DNA from: Thermoleophilia bacterium
GTDB lineage: Bacteria; Actinomycetota; Thermoleophilia; BMS3ABIN01
NCBI GenBank assembly: GCA_020053595.1
Contig: JAGVMV010000048.1
Coordinates: 1-64,000 of the forward strand
Direction of reading: 5' to 3'
DNA: 64,000 bases
Shown: positions 38,069 to 47,154 of the stretch, one piece after another
How the letters are laid out: each line of letters opens with the position of its first letter
How positions within the stretch are numbered: the stretch's first letter is position 1
Translations under genes and position numbers: made by a program
The notes under the pieces: model-generated
What the model saw: the letters and a program-made list of their open reading frames with translations, nothing else
What the model was told of the DNA's origin: nothing
Databases searched by the model: none

Positions 38069-39344
38069 CCAGCTTTCCGATCAGATCTTCCCGGGAAAGC
38101 AGCTCGCCCTCGCCGGGTGATGCAATGTTTTCACCGGCCGCGGTATCGCCCCCGATGCGTAGATCCCACAAGCGGAAGCTGTCACCCTCGGGGATGACAC
38201 ACCAGCGAAGGTCGGCGGCGGCGGCGAGACTGAGCGCCTCAGCCGCAGCGGTTTCCCTGGCCAGCGCCATCACCGGAACCCCGGCAACCCTTAATTCACC
38301 GGCCAGCTCCAATGCCGGGTCGAGACCGCCGACCAGAGCTATGCCGCTGTTGGCGGGAATAGAAACGCCACCCTGGCCGGTCACGGCGATGTGCAGCCGG
38401 TCGAGGCCGATGGCAAAACCCACCGCCGGCAGAGGGCGCCCGAAACGGCCCAGCAGCCCATCGTAACGGCCGCCGCCGCCGATGGGAAAACCCAGATCGC
38501 CGCTGAGCGCCTCGAAAACGATGCCGGTGTAATATTCGAAATTCCGCAGGATGCCGAGGTCGAAGAGGATACGCCCGGCGAAGCCGTAACGGGTCACCAG
38601 GTAATAAGTCCGGGCCAGGCGCTTGAGGGCCGCTTCCATCTCCGGGCTCCGCACCAGGTCTTTAGCGGCGGTAAGCACTTCGGAACCGCCGCGCAGAGCG
38701 ATGACATCGATGATCGCCTGCCGGTCTTCCCCGGAAAGATCAAGCGCCTCTACCACCGCTGCCAGCTCGACCATGTCGCGGGCCGCAAGGGAGCTGAAAA
38801 TAGCGTCCCGTCCCTCGCTGTTGACACCGATGCCGTCAAGCAGCGCCCTGAAAAATGATGACTCGCCGAGGGCGATGGAAAAATCCTTAAGGCCGCTGGC
38901 TTCCAGCGACCGGCAAAGCACCGCCAGTACTTCGGCGTCCACCGCCGGTGAGTCGCTGCCGATCAGCTCGAGTCCCGCCTGCTGGAATTCCGACTGGCGG
39001 CCGCGCTGGGGTTTCGTCGGTCGGAAAGAGTTGGCAAAATAACCGAGCCGGAAGGGCGGTTCCCGGTCCTGCATCCTGGTGGCGACAAGCCGCGCGATAG
39101 GAATGGTCATCTCCGGGCGCAACATCAACACATCACCACGCTCGTCGAAGAGGCGAAAAGATTTCCTGAAGCGCTCCTCGCCCGCCGTCTCGAGCACTGA
39201 TTCCAGCTCAAGAGTGGGCGTGATCACCTCACCGTAACCGAAGCTGTCAAAGACCTCCCGGATGGAGGCCTCGAGATAGCGGATCTCGGCTGCTTCGGCG
39301 GGCATGACATCCCTGGTTCCTGTTGGTATGGGCGTGATTTTCAT
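38061..39344 (-). CDS. hisZ: ATP phosphoribosyltransferase regulatory subunit
   Basis: The 427-residue protein is a HisRS paralogue. Class II synthetase-like motifs remain (GTRDVMPAEAAEIRYLE; MLRPEMTIPIARLVATR; QAGLELIGSD; YYTGIVFEAL; IGGGGRYDGLLGRFG). Its position directly before a short hisG supports HisZ rather than HisS. It leads the hisZGDBHAF operon. Confidence 0.94.
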   Translation of the reverse strand: MKITPIPTGTRDVMPAEAAEIRYLEASIREVFDSFGYGEVITPTLELESVLETAGEERFRKSFRLFDERGDVLMLRPEMTIPIARLVATRMQDREPPFRLGYFANSFRPTKPQRGRQSEFQQAGLELIGSDSPAVDAEVLAVLCRSLEASGLKDFSIALGESSFFRALLDGIGVNSEGRDAIFSSLAARDMVELAAVVEALDLSGEDRQAIIDVIALRGGSEVLTAAKDLVRSPEMEAALKRLARTYYLVTRYGFAGRILFDLGILRNFEYYTGIVFEALSGDLGFPIGGGGRYDGLLGRFGRPLPAVGFAIGLDRLHIAVTGQGGVSIPANSGIALVGGLDPALELAGELRVAGVPVMALARETAAAEALSLAAAADLRWCVIPEGDSFRLWDLRIGGDTAAGENIASPGEGELLSREDLIGKLGG

Positions 39345-39354
39345 AACATCTGAG

Positions 39355-39381
39355 TTTATAGGTGCGGTTATTGAGTGTAAA
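39355..39381 (-). promoter_or_regulatory. Promoter of the his operon
   Basis: The minus strand has -35 TTTACA, a 15-base spacer and -10 TATAAA, ending ten bases before the hisZ ATG. The leader would be only a few bases, leaving no room for an attenuator or T-box. Confidence 0.5.
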
Positions 39382-39569
39382 GGAAAGATCCTGCTTTCAA
39401 TATCTTCGCCCCGCGCCCGATAAATATATTAGGCGGCTACGCTGAAAGCTCGACAGGGGATATCGGCAGTTGGCAGCGCAGCTGGAACACGGAATCACTG
39501 GCAGCGGGGGGCGTACGCCGCCTGATATTAATTTTTTTATTTGGCAGATTGACGCATCTGCCTGGACAC

Positions 39570-39593
39570 GGCCCCGGGGCTCAGCCCGGGGCC
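39570..39593. repeat. GC-rich inverted repeat
   Basis: GGCCCCGGG and CCCGGGGCC form a perfect 9-bp stem with loop GCTCAG. Read on the plus strand it is followed by a weak T4 tract. It lies about 95 bases before the DUF47 start, so it might be part of that gene's leader or a terminator for an unseen transcript. Confidence 0.55.
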
Positions 39594-39689
39594 TCAGCTT
39601 TTCTCAGGGCGTTTTCATGATCGCTGGTCTATCATGACAGTCGCAGTAGCGTTTTATTCCGCTCCCGGCGGGGAAACATTGAACTTGAG

Positions 39690-40313
39690 ATGAGCGACAA
39701 GGTCCACAGCCTGCTGATCGCCCACAGCCAGAAGGTGCTGCTGGCGGTTCATACCCTGAAGAGCGCCACCGAAGCCTGGCAGCGCGGCGAACGCGAAACG
39801 CTGGACCGTTTTATCGATGAACTCTCAAAACTGGAAAAAGAGGCCGATTCACTGCGCCGCGGCGTCAACAGGGAACTCTCCCACTCGGAGCTGGACCATG
39901 CCAAAACCGAACTCTTCCGGCGGCTGGTGCATTATACCGACGATGTCGCCGATACCGCCCGTCGCGCCGGCCGTTTTTTGCTCATCATCCAGGATTTGCT
40001 GCTGCCAGCTGATATCAAGGGCGACCTGGTCAAGATGGCGTCACTGTCCCAGGCGGCAATGGCCGACCTGGCGGAGGCCATCTTCTGCCTGAGCGAGCCG
40101 CCGGAACGGCGCATGGAATACGCGGCGCACATCAGTGACCTGGAGGAGAGCGTCGACGACATCGAGTTCGAGATCCAGCGCAAGGCCAACCAGCTGCAGG
40201 TGGACACCTGGAGCGCCATCATCTTCTGGCGGTTGATCCTGACCACCGGCCGCATCGCCGACAGCGTCGAAGATGCCGCCGATGAACTGCTGGCGTATGA
40301 AGGCGAGCTCTAA
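39690..40313 (+). CDS. DUF47 (PhoU-like) family protein
   Basis: The 207-residue, all-helical protein follows the DUF47/TIGR00153 pattern: long helices with KLEKEADSLRRGVNRELSHSELDHAKTELFRRLVHYTDDVADTARR. The acidic DDVADTARR and DSVEDAADELL segments resemble PhoU metal-binding helices. Relatives usually sit beside a Pit-type phosphate transporter, which is absent here. A role in phosphate homeostasis is therefore only inferred. It is one of few plus-strand genes in this half. Confidence 0.8.
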   Translation: MSDKVHSLLIAHSQKVLLAVHTLKSATEAWQRGERETLDRFIDELSKLEKEADSLRRGVNRELSHSELDHAKTELFRRLVHYTDDVADTARRAGRFLLIIQDLLLPADIKGDLVKMASLSQAAMADLAEAIFCLSEPPERRMEYAAHISDLEESVDDIEFEIQRKANQLQVDTWSAIIFWRLILTTGRIADSVEDAADELLAYEGEL

Positions 40314-40346
40314 CAAGTTATACACCACCCGGCGAGCCCGGCGCAG

Positions 40347-42611
40347 CTAACTTTCTTCCTCCCACTTCGCCACCTGCGCCCTGGCTGTGCCGAGATACGG
40401 CAGCGAGATGCCAATGGCGTCAAACCCCATGCGCACCAGTTCTTCCATCAGCTTCGGGCTCTGGGCGATGTCGCCGGCGGCGGCCAGAAAAGCCCGGCCC
40501 TTGCCCCGGATGGCGATTTCCCGCAGAAGCTGAGTTACAGCCGGGTGCGCGGGATCGAAAAGATCGTCCACCCGTTCACTGTCCCGATCGACGCCCAGGC
40601 AACACATAGTCAGGTCGTTGACGCCGACGCTGAGGAAGTCGGCCTGCGCGTCAAGTATCCTCTCCAGCGTGAGCGCCATCGCCGGTGTTTCGATGGAAGC
40701 GCCGAAAGCGACATCCTCATGCGGTTTCAGCCCCGCCTCGACGGCTACCCGCCGCGCCCACTCGTATTCATCGACGCTGCGAATAAACGGCACCTTGATG
40801 CCCAGATTGTCACAACCGGCTTCGACAGCCCGCCGGACCGCTTCGTACTCGGCGCGCAGCAGCGTCGAATCCTCCAGCTCGCGGCGGATGCCGCGCCAGC
40901 CGAGCAGCGGGTTACGTTCCAGCGGCTCATCCTCGCCGCCGCGCAGACGTCGGAACTCGTCCGTCGGCGCGTCCAGTGTCTTGTACCAGACCTTCTTGCC
41001 CTTGAAAGCGTTGGCTACAACCGTCAGCGCCTCGAACACCGAAGCTGTCAGCACCTCCCCCTTGCCGCTGGCGAGCAGGCGCCGCGGATGCACGCCGCCC
41101 TGCAGCAACAGGTAGTCATTACGAAAGGAGATAACACCGTCGGCTATGCCCGCAGCCTTCTCGGCTGACTCGGGGACATTGATAGTGGTCATAAGTTGTG
41201 TTCTTGTCCGCACCAGCCGCTCGGGGCCGAAGTCGCGCTCCCTGATGCGGGGGCCGATGCCGTCGATCACCAGGCCGCGCCAGCCGTCCACCGTGACTAT
41301 GTCTCCGTCGTGCATCACCGCCTGGCCGTAACGGACACCGACCACGCAGGGCACCTGGAACTCACGCAGGATGTTGGCCCCATGGCTGGTGGCGCCGCCC
41401 TCATCGGCCACGACCGCCGCCGCGTCCCTCAGGCTCGGCGCCAGATCCTGGGTCAGGCGCCGCAGAAGCACCACTTTCCCCTTGACGGAAGCGGGTATCT
41501 CCTGCTCCGGCTCAATGCTGACCACCTCGCCCCAACCTACGCGGGGGCTGACGCCGATGCCGCGCACCATGACTATCTCCGGCCGTTCGTAGTTCTTCTG
41601 CCGTAGTGAAAGTTTTTCCAGTCCGGTAACCGGGCGGGTCTGCAGGAGCACGATGCCGTCGGGGCTGAGGCACCACTCGATATCCTGTGGCGCCCCCAGC
41701 TCCTGCTCGGCCCTGACGCCGTAGGCAACCAACTCGCGCACCTGCTCGTCGGAAATCTTGGTTTGTTCGCGATTCTCCGGCATAACATCGCGCCGCTCGC
41801 CATCGGCGTCGTAATAGTGTTCCTGGGGACGGGAATCCCGATGGACTATCTCCAGCGATTTTTTCTTCACCCGGTAGAGGTCGGGAGTGACATTGCCGGA
41901 TACCACGCCGGGACCGTAACCGTACGCCGCCTCGAGAACGGCGGTTTCGGATTCCCCGGTTGCCGGATCGATCGTGAAGAGCACACCCGAACTCAACGCC
42001 CTGACCATCTGCTGGAAAATCAGCGCCACGGCCATGCCCGAGGGCTGGAGCCCCATGCGCACCAGGTACCGCAATCCCCTGGGATTGAAGCCGGAAGCCC
42101 AGCACTTGCGGATCGCGGTGAATAACCCTTCGGGATGGGAGACGCCCAGGACAGTGGAGAGCATGCCCGAGAAGGAAGCTTCGGGGCTGTCTTCATAAGA
42201 GCCGGAACTGCGGATGGCAATCAGACTCGACCCACATCCGGAGAGGTCGTCGTAAACTTCGCGAATCTGTTCCTCGAGCACCGCCGGCATCACGGCTCCG
42301 GAAATCAGCTCGGCGATTTTCCGCGCCGGCAGATTGACTTCATCGGGATCGCTATCGAGGCCGGCCAGCGCCTCTGCCAGCCGTGGCCCCAGGCCTGAGC
42401 TGTCGAGAAAAAATCGCCAGGCGTCTGTCGTCAGGACAACCGCCCTGGGCGTGGGCATGCCAAGCTCAGCCAGCCGCGCCAGATTTGCCGCCTTGCCACC
42501 GGCGTGAGCCACGTTAACTTCCGCGAGCGATCCGGTCACGCGCAGGTCGAGCCAAAACCCGGAAAGAGCCGGGTTGAGGGGATGCTGATCCTTTTTGGGC
42601 ATGGTGGACAT
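40347..42611 (-). CDS. Phosphoenolpyruvate synthase-like dikinase
   Basis: This is about 754 residues from ATG 42611 (alternatives 42602 and 42659; none has a good ribosome site). The N-terminal ATP-grasp part has VNVAHAGGKAANLARLAELG and AIRSSGSYEDSPEASFSGML. The swivelling phosphohistidine domain has GGATSHGANILREFQVPCVVG. The C-terminal PEP/pyruvate barrel ends with FLSVGVNDLTMCCLGVDRDS and an AAGDIAQSP segment. This domain order fits pyruvate-water dikinase, which makes PEP from pyruvate. The catalytic Cys region near the end is divergent (AAGDIAQ rather than the usual GQAPSD type), so the exact substrate is uncertain. Confidence 0.82.
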   Translation of the reverse strand: MSTMPKKDQHPLNPALSGFWLDLRVTGSLAEVNVAHAGGKAANLARLAELGMPTPRAVVLTTDAWRFFLDSSGLGPRLAEALAGLDSDPDEVNLPARKIAELISGAVMPAVLEEQIREVYDDLSGCGSSLIAIRSSGSYEDSPEASFSGMLSTVLGVSHPEGLFTAIRKCWASGFNPRGLRYLVRMGLQPSGMAVALIFQQMVRALSSGVLFTIDPATGESETAVLEAAYGYGPGVVSGNVTPDLYRVKKKSLEIVHRDSRPQEHYYDADGERRDVMPENREQTKISDEQVRELVAYGVRAEQELGAPQDIEWCLSPDGIVLLQTRPVTGLEKLSLRQKNYERPEIVMVRGIGVSPRVGWGEVVSIEPEQEIPASVKGKVVLLRRLTQDLAPSLRDAAAVVADEGGATSHGANILREFQVPCVVGVRYGQAVMHDGDIVTVDGWRGLVIDGIGPRIRERDFGPERLVRTRTQLMTTINVPESAEKAAGIADGVISFRNDYLLLQGGVHPRRLLASGKGEVLTASVFEALTVVANAFKGKKVWYKTLDAPTDEFRRLRGGEDEPLERNPLLGWRGIRRELEDSTLLRAEYEAVRRAVEAGCDNLGIKVPFIRSVDEYEWARRVAVEAGLKPHEDVAFGASIETPAMALTLERILDAQADFLSVGVNDLTMCCLGVDRDSERVDDLFDPAHPAVTQLLREIAIRGKGRAFLAAAGDIAQSPKLMEELVRMGFDAIGISLPYLGTARAQVAKWEEES

Positions 42612-42718
42612 GGTCAGACAAACCGCGCTTCGGTTTGGTCGCCGAACAGACGGATCCATCGTAACAATGGTTACGCGGAGAGTATTCCCCGCAAGGGCGG
42701 TTCTGGAACCAATATCGA

Positions 42719-44278
42719 TCAGGAATATACGTGAACGTAGCCGCGATCATCTGTACAGCTCGCCCGGGACGTAGCCATGAAGGAGAGGATGCCCAATGGA
42801 ATCCGATAAGTCACCTGCAGATTGGTAGCCGAGCCCGCGGCCAATGTGCCCATGCTGATTGGCGTCGCGGTCAGCGGTTCCACCTGGTTTGTGGCGCCAA
42901 AAGAAAGCAGCTGGAAATCGAAAGCATCACCTGAGCCATTGTTGGCAATGGTGTATTCGACACTCAACGCGCGCGCCTGGTAATCCGCATAGCTGCCCCA
43001 ATATGGATTCCCCGGGGACAGGGACATCCACAGGTCGGGAACCGTCAGCGAGAAGCTCTCCAGCGTGGCGCCCGTGTTGTCGATCACGCTCACGGCCAGC
43101 GAGGTAGCGGTCTCGTCCACCTTCACATGTTCATAGCTGCCGGCGGCGAAAACATCGCCCGGTCCTAGCGCCGGCGTGCCGGAAATAGGGGCGCCGCCGC
43201 CGCCGGTGACTACATACTGGATACCATCCTGCTCATGGCGGAGGTAATAATGGTCGTGCCCCTCAAAAACTATATCTACCCCGTACTGCAGGAGCAGCGC
43301 GTGAATGTCTGCCTTGTTCTGCTGTCCGGCAAGGTTGCCCGTGTTAACCCAGGGGTCGCCGGTATGGGCTCCGGAGAACAACGGCCGGTGCATGAAGACG
43401 ATGATCCAGGGCTTGTCCGTGGCGGCGAGATCAGCTTGTAGCCAGGTCTTCTGGTTGCCGGTTATCATGCCTTCCTGTCCGGGTATCTCGGTTGACAGGG
43501 CGATGAAATGCGTGTCGCCGTTATCGAAGCTGTAGTAGTGCTCCCCATAAGTCGCCCCGTCGGTTCCGTTGTTCACCGGGAAGGTAAACTCCTGCTCGTA
43601 ACCGGCCCTGCTATTGGCATAGTTGAGGCGTTCGTGGTTTCCTGCCGCCACGTAATACGGAGTGGAATAAGTCAGCCCCGTGGTAACCGCGAACAATCCC
43701 TCGTACTTGGCGGCATTCTGCGCCAGCGTGTCAGAGCCCGTGCCATAGATGATGTCGCCCACATCAAGCGCCAGATCCACGTTCTCCGCGGTCATCTGCG
43801 CAACGATCGTCCCCCAGATCGCCGGTTGTACCGTGGTGTCACCGGCCGGCCGGTTGTCTCCGGCGACCGCGAAACTGAAGCCCTCGCCAGGTGCGCGCGC
43901 CGTATGGAAGCTCTTTTCCGGCAGGGTGACGCTGGTGGAAGGAGCGGCGGCGTCGATGATTGTAACCCGGTAGTAGACTGTAGATGAAGGGCTCAGGCCG
44001 ACGAGTGACAGCTCGTGCCTGGCGGCGCCGTTGCCGGCCGCCGTTGCGGTATAGATTCCGGAAACCTGGCCGTACTCGACGATCACATTGGAGGTGACAT
44101 CACTCTTGACCACCAGCACGGCGCTGGTGCCGGTAACCTTGCTGACGGCGACATTTCTTGTCGTGACTCCAAGCGCCGGCCCGGCAACAGCCAACATTAA
44201 TGCCGCCACAAAAACGAGGATAACGAGGACTCCACGCAAGCACATAACCAGACCTTGCCGTTTACTTAAGCATGCCAT
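42719..44278 (-). CDS. Secreted metallophosphoesterase (purple acid phosphatase-like)
   Basis: This is about 519 residues. ATG 44278 or 44245 is preferred, because the longest frame starts with TTG inside the T tract of the upstream terminator. A signal peptide (LRGVLVILVFVAALMLAVAGPALG) precedes a fibronectin-like N-terminal domain. The calcineurin-type core follows: AGDNRP, DVGDIIYG, AAGNHERL, FMHRPLFSGAH and EGHDHYYLRHE. These are the metal ligands of the purple-acid-phosphatase superfamily. The last ~130 residues are an extra beta-rich domain. It probably acts outside the cell to release phosphate. Confidence 0.88.
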   Translation of the reverse strand: MACLSKRQGLVMCLRGVLVILVFVAALMLAVAGPALGVTTRNVAVSKVTGTSAVLVVKSDVTSNVIVEYGQVSGIYTATAAGNGAARHELSLVGLSPSSTVYYRVTIIDAAAPSTSVTLPEKSFHTARAPGEGFSFAVAGDNRPAGDTTVQPAIWGTIVAQMTAENVDLALDVGDIIYGTGSDTLAQNAAKYEGLFAVTTGLTYSTPYYVAAGNHERLNYANSRAGYEQEFTFPVNNGTDGATYGEHYYSFDNGDTHFIALSTEIPGQEGMITGNQKTWLQADLAATDKPWIIVFMHRPLFSGAHTGDPWVNTGNLAGQQNKADIHALLLQYGVDIVFEGHDHYYLRHEQDGIQYVVTGGGGAPISGTPALGPGDVFAAGSYEHVKVDETATSLAVSVIDNTGATLESFSLTVPDLWMSLSPGNPYWGSYADYQARALSVEYTIANNGSGDAFDFQLLSFGATNQVEPLTATPISMGTLAAGSATNLQVTYRIPLGILSFMATSRASCTDDRGYVHVYS

Positions 44279-44297
44279 CTTCACTAATAGATTCGAC

Positions 44298-44324
44298 AAA
44301 AAAAGCCCGTGTCAGTACACGGGC
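44298..44324 (-). terminator. Terminator of the zinc-ribbon gene
   Basis: The minus strand has a perfect 8-bp stem GCCCGTGT / ACACGGGC with loop ACTG, followed by seven T. It lies between the small zinc-ribbon gene and the phosphoesterase gene, and so separates their transcription. Confidence 0.88.
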
Positions 44325-44353
44325 CGTTCTTTAAGGTGATATGTGTAAACGGA

Positions 44354-44626
44354 TCAGCTGCGTGTGGAAACCTTGCGGTCGTCGACGCCGTCAAACGGAC
44401 GATTTGAAACCCGCCGGTCGATGATGACATCGATGTCATCGTGTTCCGCCACGGAATCGGCATAATTCTCGAGGAGGTGAGCGAGCTGGCGATCGATCAC
44501 CAGATACTTGTGGCCGTTATCTTCGGAGATGGCAAAACGGAACTTGCAGTGCGGGCAAGGCGAGAAAGCCCTCGCTGAAGCGCTATAGCTGACCTTATGG
44601 CAATGTGGGCAAACCAGTTCTTCCAT
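44354..44626 (-). CDS. Small zinc-ribbon protein
   Basis: The 90-residue product begins MEELVCPHCHKVSYS and has a second pair in CPHCKFRFAI, a classic zinc ribbon. The rest is acidic and polar (AEHDDIDVIIDRRVSNRP) with no recognised domain. It has its own terminator. The function is unknown. Confidence 0.7.
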   Translation of the reverse strand: MEELVCPHCHKVSYSASARAFSPCPHCKFRFAISEDNGHKYLVIDRQLAHLLENYADSVAEHDDIDVIIDRRVSNRPFDGVDDRKVSTRS

Positions 44627-44789
44627 GTCTGTCTTTCCACCTCCCCCAGGTTCTTTGCAGGTACCTGAAGATTTATAAGTTTACCACGATGGCAACATAT
44701 TTACTATCACTTTTTTAATGGAGAAGTAAAAACGCCCTGCTTTTCCAGAACCAATGGGGTAGAATCCCGGGGAACGTCCATCCCTCATT

Positions 44790-44878
44790 GCCGAAGTGGC
44801 GGAACTGGCAGACGCGCCGGACTCAAAATCCGGTGAGGGTCACCCCTCGTGTGGGTTCGATTCCCACCTTCGGCACCA
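44790..44878 (+). tRNA. tRNA-Leu (anticodon CAA)
   Basis: The class II cloverleaf begins GCCGAAGTGGCGGAACTGG. The anticodon arm CCGGA-CTCAAAA-TCCGG gives CAA, with a long variable arm and T arm GTGGGTTCGATTCCCAC. CCA is encoded. Its 3' 58 bases are repeated exactly 3.85 kb downstream, marking it as an integration site. Confidence 0.97.
44821..44878 (+). repeat. Attachment-site copy 1 (inside tRNA-Leu)
   Basis: The 58 bases from the anticodon loop to CCA are identical to 48670-48727. This is the portion of a tRNA gene normally used as attB by tyrosine recombinases. Confidence 0.85.
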
Positions 44879-44965
44879 AAAACAATGCCCTTACATCAAA
44901 ATTCGCAACTACGCGGTATGCGACTGCTGTCCTCTAGCCAAAAAGAGACACCGGGCTGGACCATT

Positions 44966-45793
44966 TCAGCCGCGATCTTCGTGAGGAACCCAGCCGGAGT
45001 CTTGCAGCTGCTTTAAGTATTCCTCACGGCTCTTGACTTCGTTGACAGTGGCCGGAAGCTCGAACAAGTCTGGCGGGACATCGCCCACATCCGAATACTC
45101 GAATGTGGTCTCACTAAATGGTCCCCGTCCATTTGGACCTCCCGTTATAGGCCCCGCGGCCCTACGGGATAGAAGACCTTCAGGCCCGAGAAACTCATAC
45201 CGGCTCCAGTTTTCCTCACCGGACGGTTTGGAGGTGATCCCGAAGGTTTCGGCAATATGCCTCGCATGGTCTTCTGGCGATACGCGCCATTCCCAGATGC
45301 CGTTCTCTCCCGCCTGCGAATAATGACCCTCTCTCGGTGTGGAAACATGGCTGGAAATCGGTGCCGATACCTCCTGCTCATTGTCTTCATATCCCGGGTC
45401 AGTCATCTCGTAGGCCGTGGTACCCACGATTATCCATTCCTTTGCCTCGCGGGCGTTATAAATGACGGCGTCGGTCCGCATGGATTCTGACGGCATTTCG
45501 CCGGCGCCATCCCCGTTTGATGAAACGTCCGACTGAAAGCCGTCCACTCGCCAGCTGCCGTTTCCGTCCTGGTAATAAGTCCGGTTGTACTGACCATCCC
45601 TGTATTCCCGGGCGACATAGGCCTTGTCCCGCAGGCCCTCAACGTGCTCCCTCATCAGCCGCGCTCCCTCCTCGAGCGACAGGACACTGGTCACTGATTC
45701 ATCCGTCTTTGCTTCGCTAGCACAGCCAGACGCCGCTGACAAAACGAGAGTAACGGCAAGAACGAGCAAACTGATTTTTGTCATCTGCTTCAT
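44966..45793 (-). CDS. Putative lipoprotein
   Basis: The 275-residue protein has a lipoprotein signal (KISLLVLAVTLVLSAASGC, lipobox cysteine at residue 24). A soluble part follows with DGQYNRTYYQDGNGSWRVDG and later RYEFLGPEGLLSRRAAG, reminiscent of lipoprotein beta folds of the LolA/RseB or LppX kind, but without firm similarity. It is the only gene between the complete tRNA-Leu and the first degenerate tRNA copy, so it may be cargo of an integrated element. The function is unknown. Confidence 0.7.
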   Translation of the reverse strand: MKQMTKISLLVLAVTLVLSAASGCASEAKTDESVTSVLSLEEGARLMREHVEGLRDKAYVAREYRDGQYNRTYYQDGNGSWRVDGFQSDVSSNGDGAGEMPSESMRTDAVIYNAREAKEWIIVGTTAYEMTDPGYEDNEQEVSAPISSHVSTPREGHYSQAGENGIWEWRVSPEDHARHIAETFGITSKPSGEENWSRYEFLGPEGLLSRRAAGPITGGPNGRGPFSETTFEYSDVGDVPPDLFELPATVNEVKSREEYLKQLQDSGWVPHEDRG

Positions 45794-45879
45794 GCCGCAA
45801 TTATGTCATATTTAGGAGTATGAGTCATCGCTGGATAAGGCAACTATAGCTTTTCATTTCTGACGCTGGCGGTCTTCCT

Positions 45880-46018
45880 GTCCTGCCAACCATTTGCCAA
45901 CCAAATTCCTAGGACTGGAAGGTACGGCGAAGTATTAGAAGGTATCTGGACACTCCAGAAGCAGCACTACGAGGGATTAATAGTGACTAACGGGGGCAAG
46001 AAGGTATACAGGGAACAA
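45880..46018 (+). other. Integration-arm-like sequence A
   Basis: The stretch contains two GCCAACC motifs, the 16-mer TTGCCAACCAAATTCC and several GGTAC/GGTAT steps, and ends in GGGAACAAACTC at the tRNA-like copy. It aligns with the stretch before the second copy (about 48522-48669). No integrase frame is intact here. Confidence 0.5.
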
Positions 46019-46088
46019 ACTCAAAATCCGGTCGGGGTCACCCCGGGAAGTTCAACTAATAGTGGAGTCGATTCCTACCTCGGCACCA
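46019..46088 (+). repeat. Attachment-site copy 2 (degenerate tRNA-Leu 3' part)
   Basis: It begins ACTCAAAATCCGGT and ends CCTCGGCACCA like the tRNA-Leu 3' part, but has an enlarged variable-arm region and T-arm mismatches. It cannot be a functional tRNA. It looks like an older or divergent att site. Confidence 0.65.
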
Positions 46089-46167
46089 TGATTACCCGGA
46101 CCCCTCCCGGTCATTGAAGAAGATGAGATTCATCTGATCTGCTGGATAGCGATAGACGGCATATAAC

Positions 46168-46935
46168 CTAAACTCCGGTTGATTCTTCAGGTCCTGCGTT
46201 AAGATCAATCGGAACCTCCATGCCATCCTGAAGTCCGATTCTGCCAGACTGTGCAGCTGCATAGATTATGTCCCAAGCTTCGCCGACGTCTCCATGCGTC
46301 AACTGACGCCGACATACGCCGGCAAACAGATCTGGGATGTACAGCAGGGGCTCTTGTTCTTCTGCCTCCCACCGGATCGAGTTTACGCATACGCCCTGAC
46401 TGACCATTTCCGACTGAAACTCAGATCGGAAGAAGTCTCTGTTGCAATTGGTCATGCTAAAGTCATCCATAACTACTTCGAAAAACTTCAGCTCGCGGCG
46501 ATGCCGTATTGCTGAATGACTCCATGCATTGATTATCGCCGCATTTACCATTAGCAAATACATTAGTACGCCACCATTGATTTGTGGAACTCTGTTCTTC
46601 CGTCTGCTCCTCCTCGCGATTTCTGCCGCCCGAGAAGCAATCTCCTCATTCTGGCTACTTCCCGTATCCAGCATGACCAGTGCAAGATCCACGGGTGTTT
46701 TCAGCATCTGTTTTATGAAGGTTGTGGCAATATCGGGTGACATTTCCCGACTCGATGCCTTAAGTAGAGAGCCATCCGAACCTCGTGGAAGGATCTCTAA
46801 TAACCTAGCGCGTTCGAGGGCTGGAACCAGTGTAGCGACTGCGACATAGCCCCTATCTTTGAAAGAACTTCCAGCATCAATGAATGAGGGCGTCCCACAT
46901 TCATCAACAAAAATATAATTACGGCAACTCAGCAT
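46168..46935 (-). CDS. DUF3800-like protein
   Basis: The 255-residue product begins with YIFVDECGTPSF, the DUF3800 start pattern (YIxxDExG). A middle acidic pair lies in EVVMDDFSMTN and a late LLYIPDLFAGVCRRQL segment resembles the family's conserved Asp-Ala-Gly stretch. DUF3800 proteins have a predicted RNase H-like fold and are common on phages and defence islands; their activity is not well defined. It is divergent from the HEPN-like gene and sits between the degenerate and perfect att copies, so it is probably element cargo. Confidence 0.7.
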   Translation of the reverse strand: MLSCRNYIFVDECGTPSFIDAGSSFKDRGYVAVATLVPALERARLLEILPRGSDGSLLKASSREMSPDIATTFIKQMLKTPVDLALVMLDTGSSQNEEIASRAAEIARRSRRKNRVPQINGGVLMYLLMVNAAIINAWSHSAIRHRRELKFFEVVMDDFSMTNCNRDFFRSEFQSEMVSQGVCVNSIRWEAEEQEPLLYIPDLFAGVCRRQLTHGDVGEAWDIIYAAAQSGRIGLQDGMEVPIDLNAGPEESTGV

Positions 46936-47139
46936 TATGTCAATTCGCCTCTCGGCCGATTACAGTCTGAATCTTATCGAAGGATAGAATGAAATAAGTC
47001 TACCCTCTTGGACGGACGACGTTCGCAACCAGAAATTTATTACAACCTAAATACTTAGGGTTGGCAAGCAAATCACCGGCCTCTGGGCTCGCTTGGACAC
47101 CCACAACAATGGCGTTTAGACTGTGATTGAACGTGCCCT

Positions 47140-47148
47140 TGATATAAT
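47140..47148 (+). promoter_or_regulatory. Extended -10 promoter, possibly leaderless
   Basis: TGATATAAT (TGn plus consensus TATAAT) ends six bases before the ATG at 47155, so transcription would start at the start codon. No Shine-Dalgarno is present. There is no -35 at 17 bases, as usual with an extended -10. Confidence 0.65.
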
Positions 47149-47154
47149 CAAAAG

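Larger units (their letters stand above)
39345..39689. other. 345-base region between hisZ and the DUF47 gene
   Basis: Divergent promoters are expected. The his promoter lies at the left end and a GC-rich hairpin in the middle (listed separately). An AT-rich stretch with T7 (39531-39537) follows a GGCGTACGCC palindrome. No riboswitch class was recognised. Confidence 0.5.

Noticed and set aside
46019-46088. Second tRNA-Leu gene
   Set aside because: Only the 3' part is present, with an enlarged variable region and mismatched T stem; no 5' half exists.
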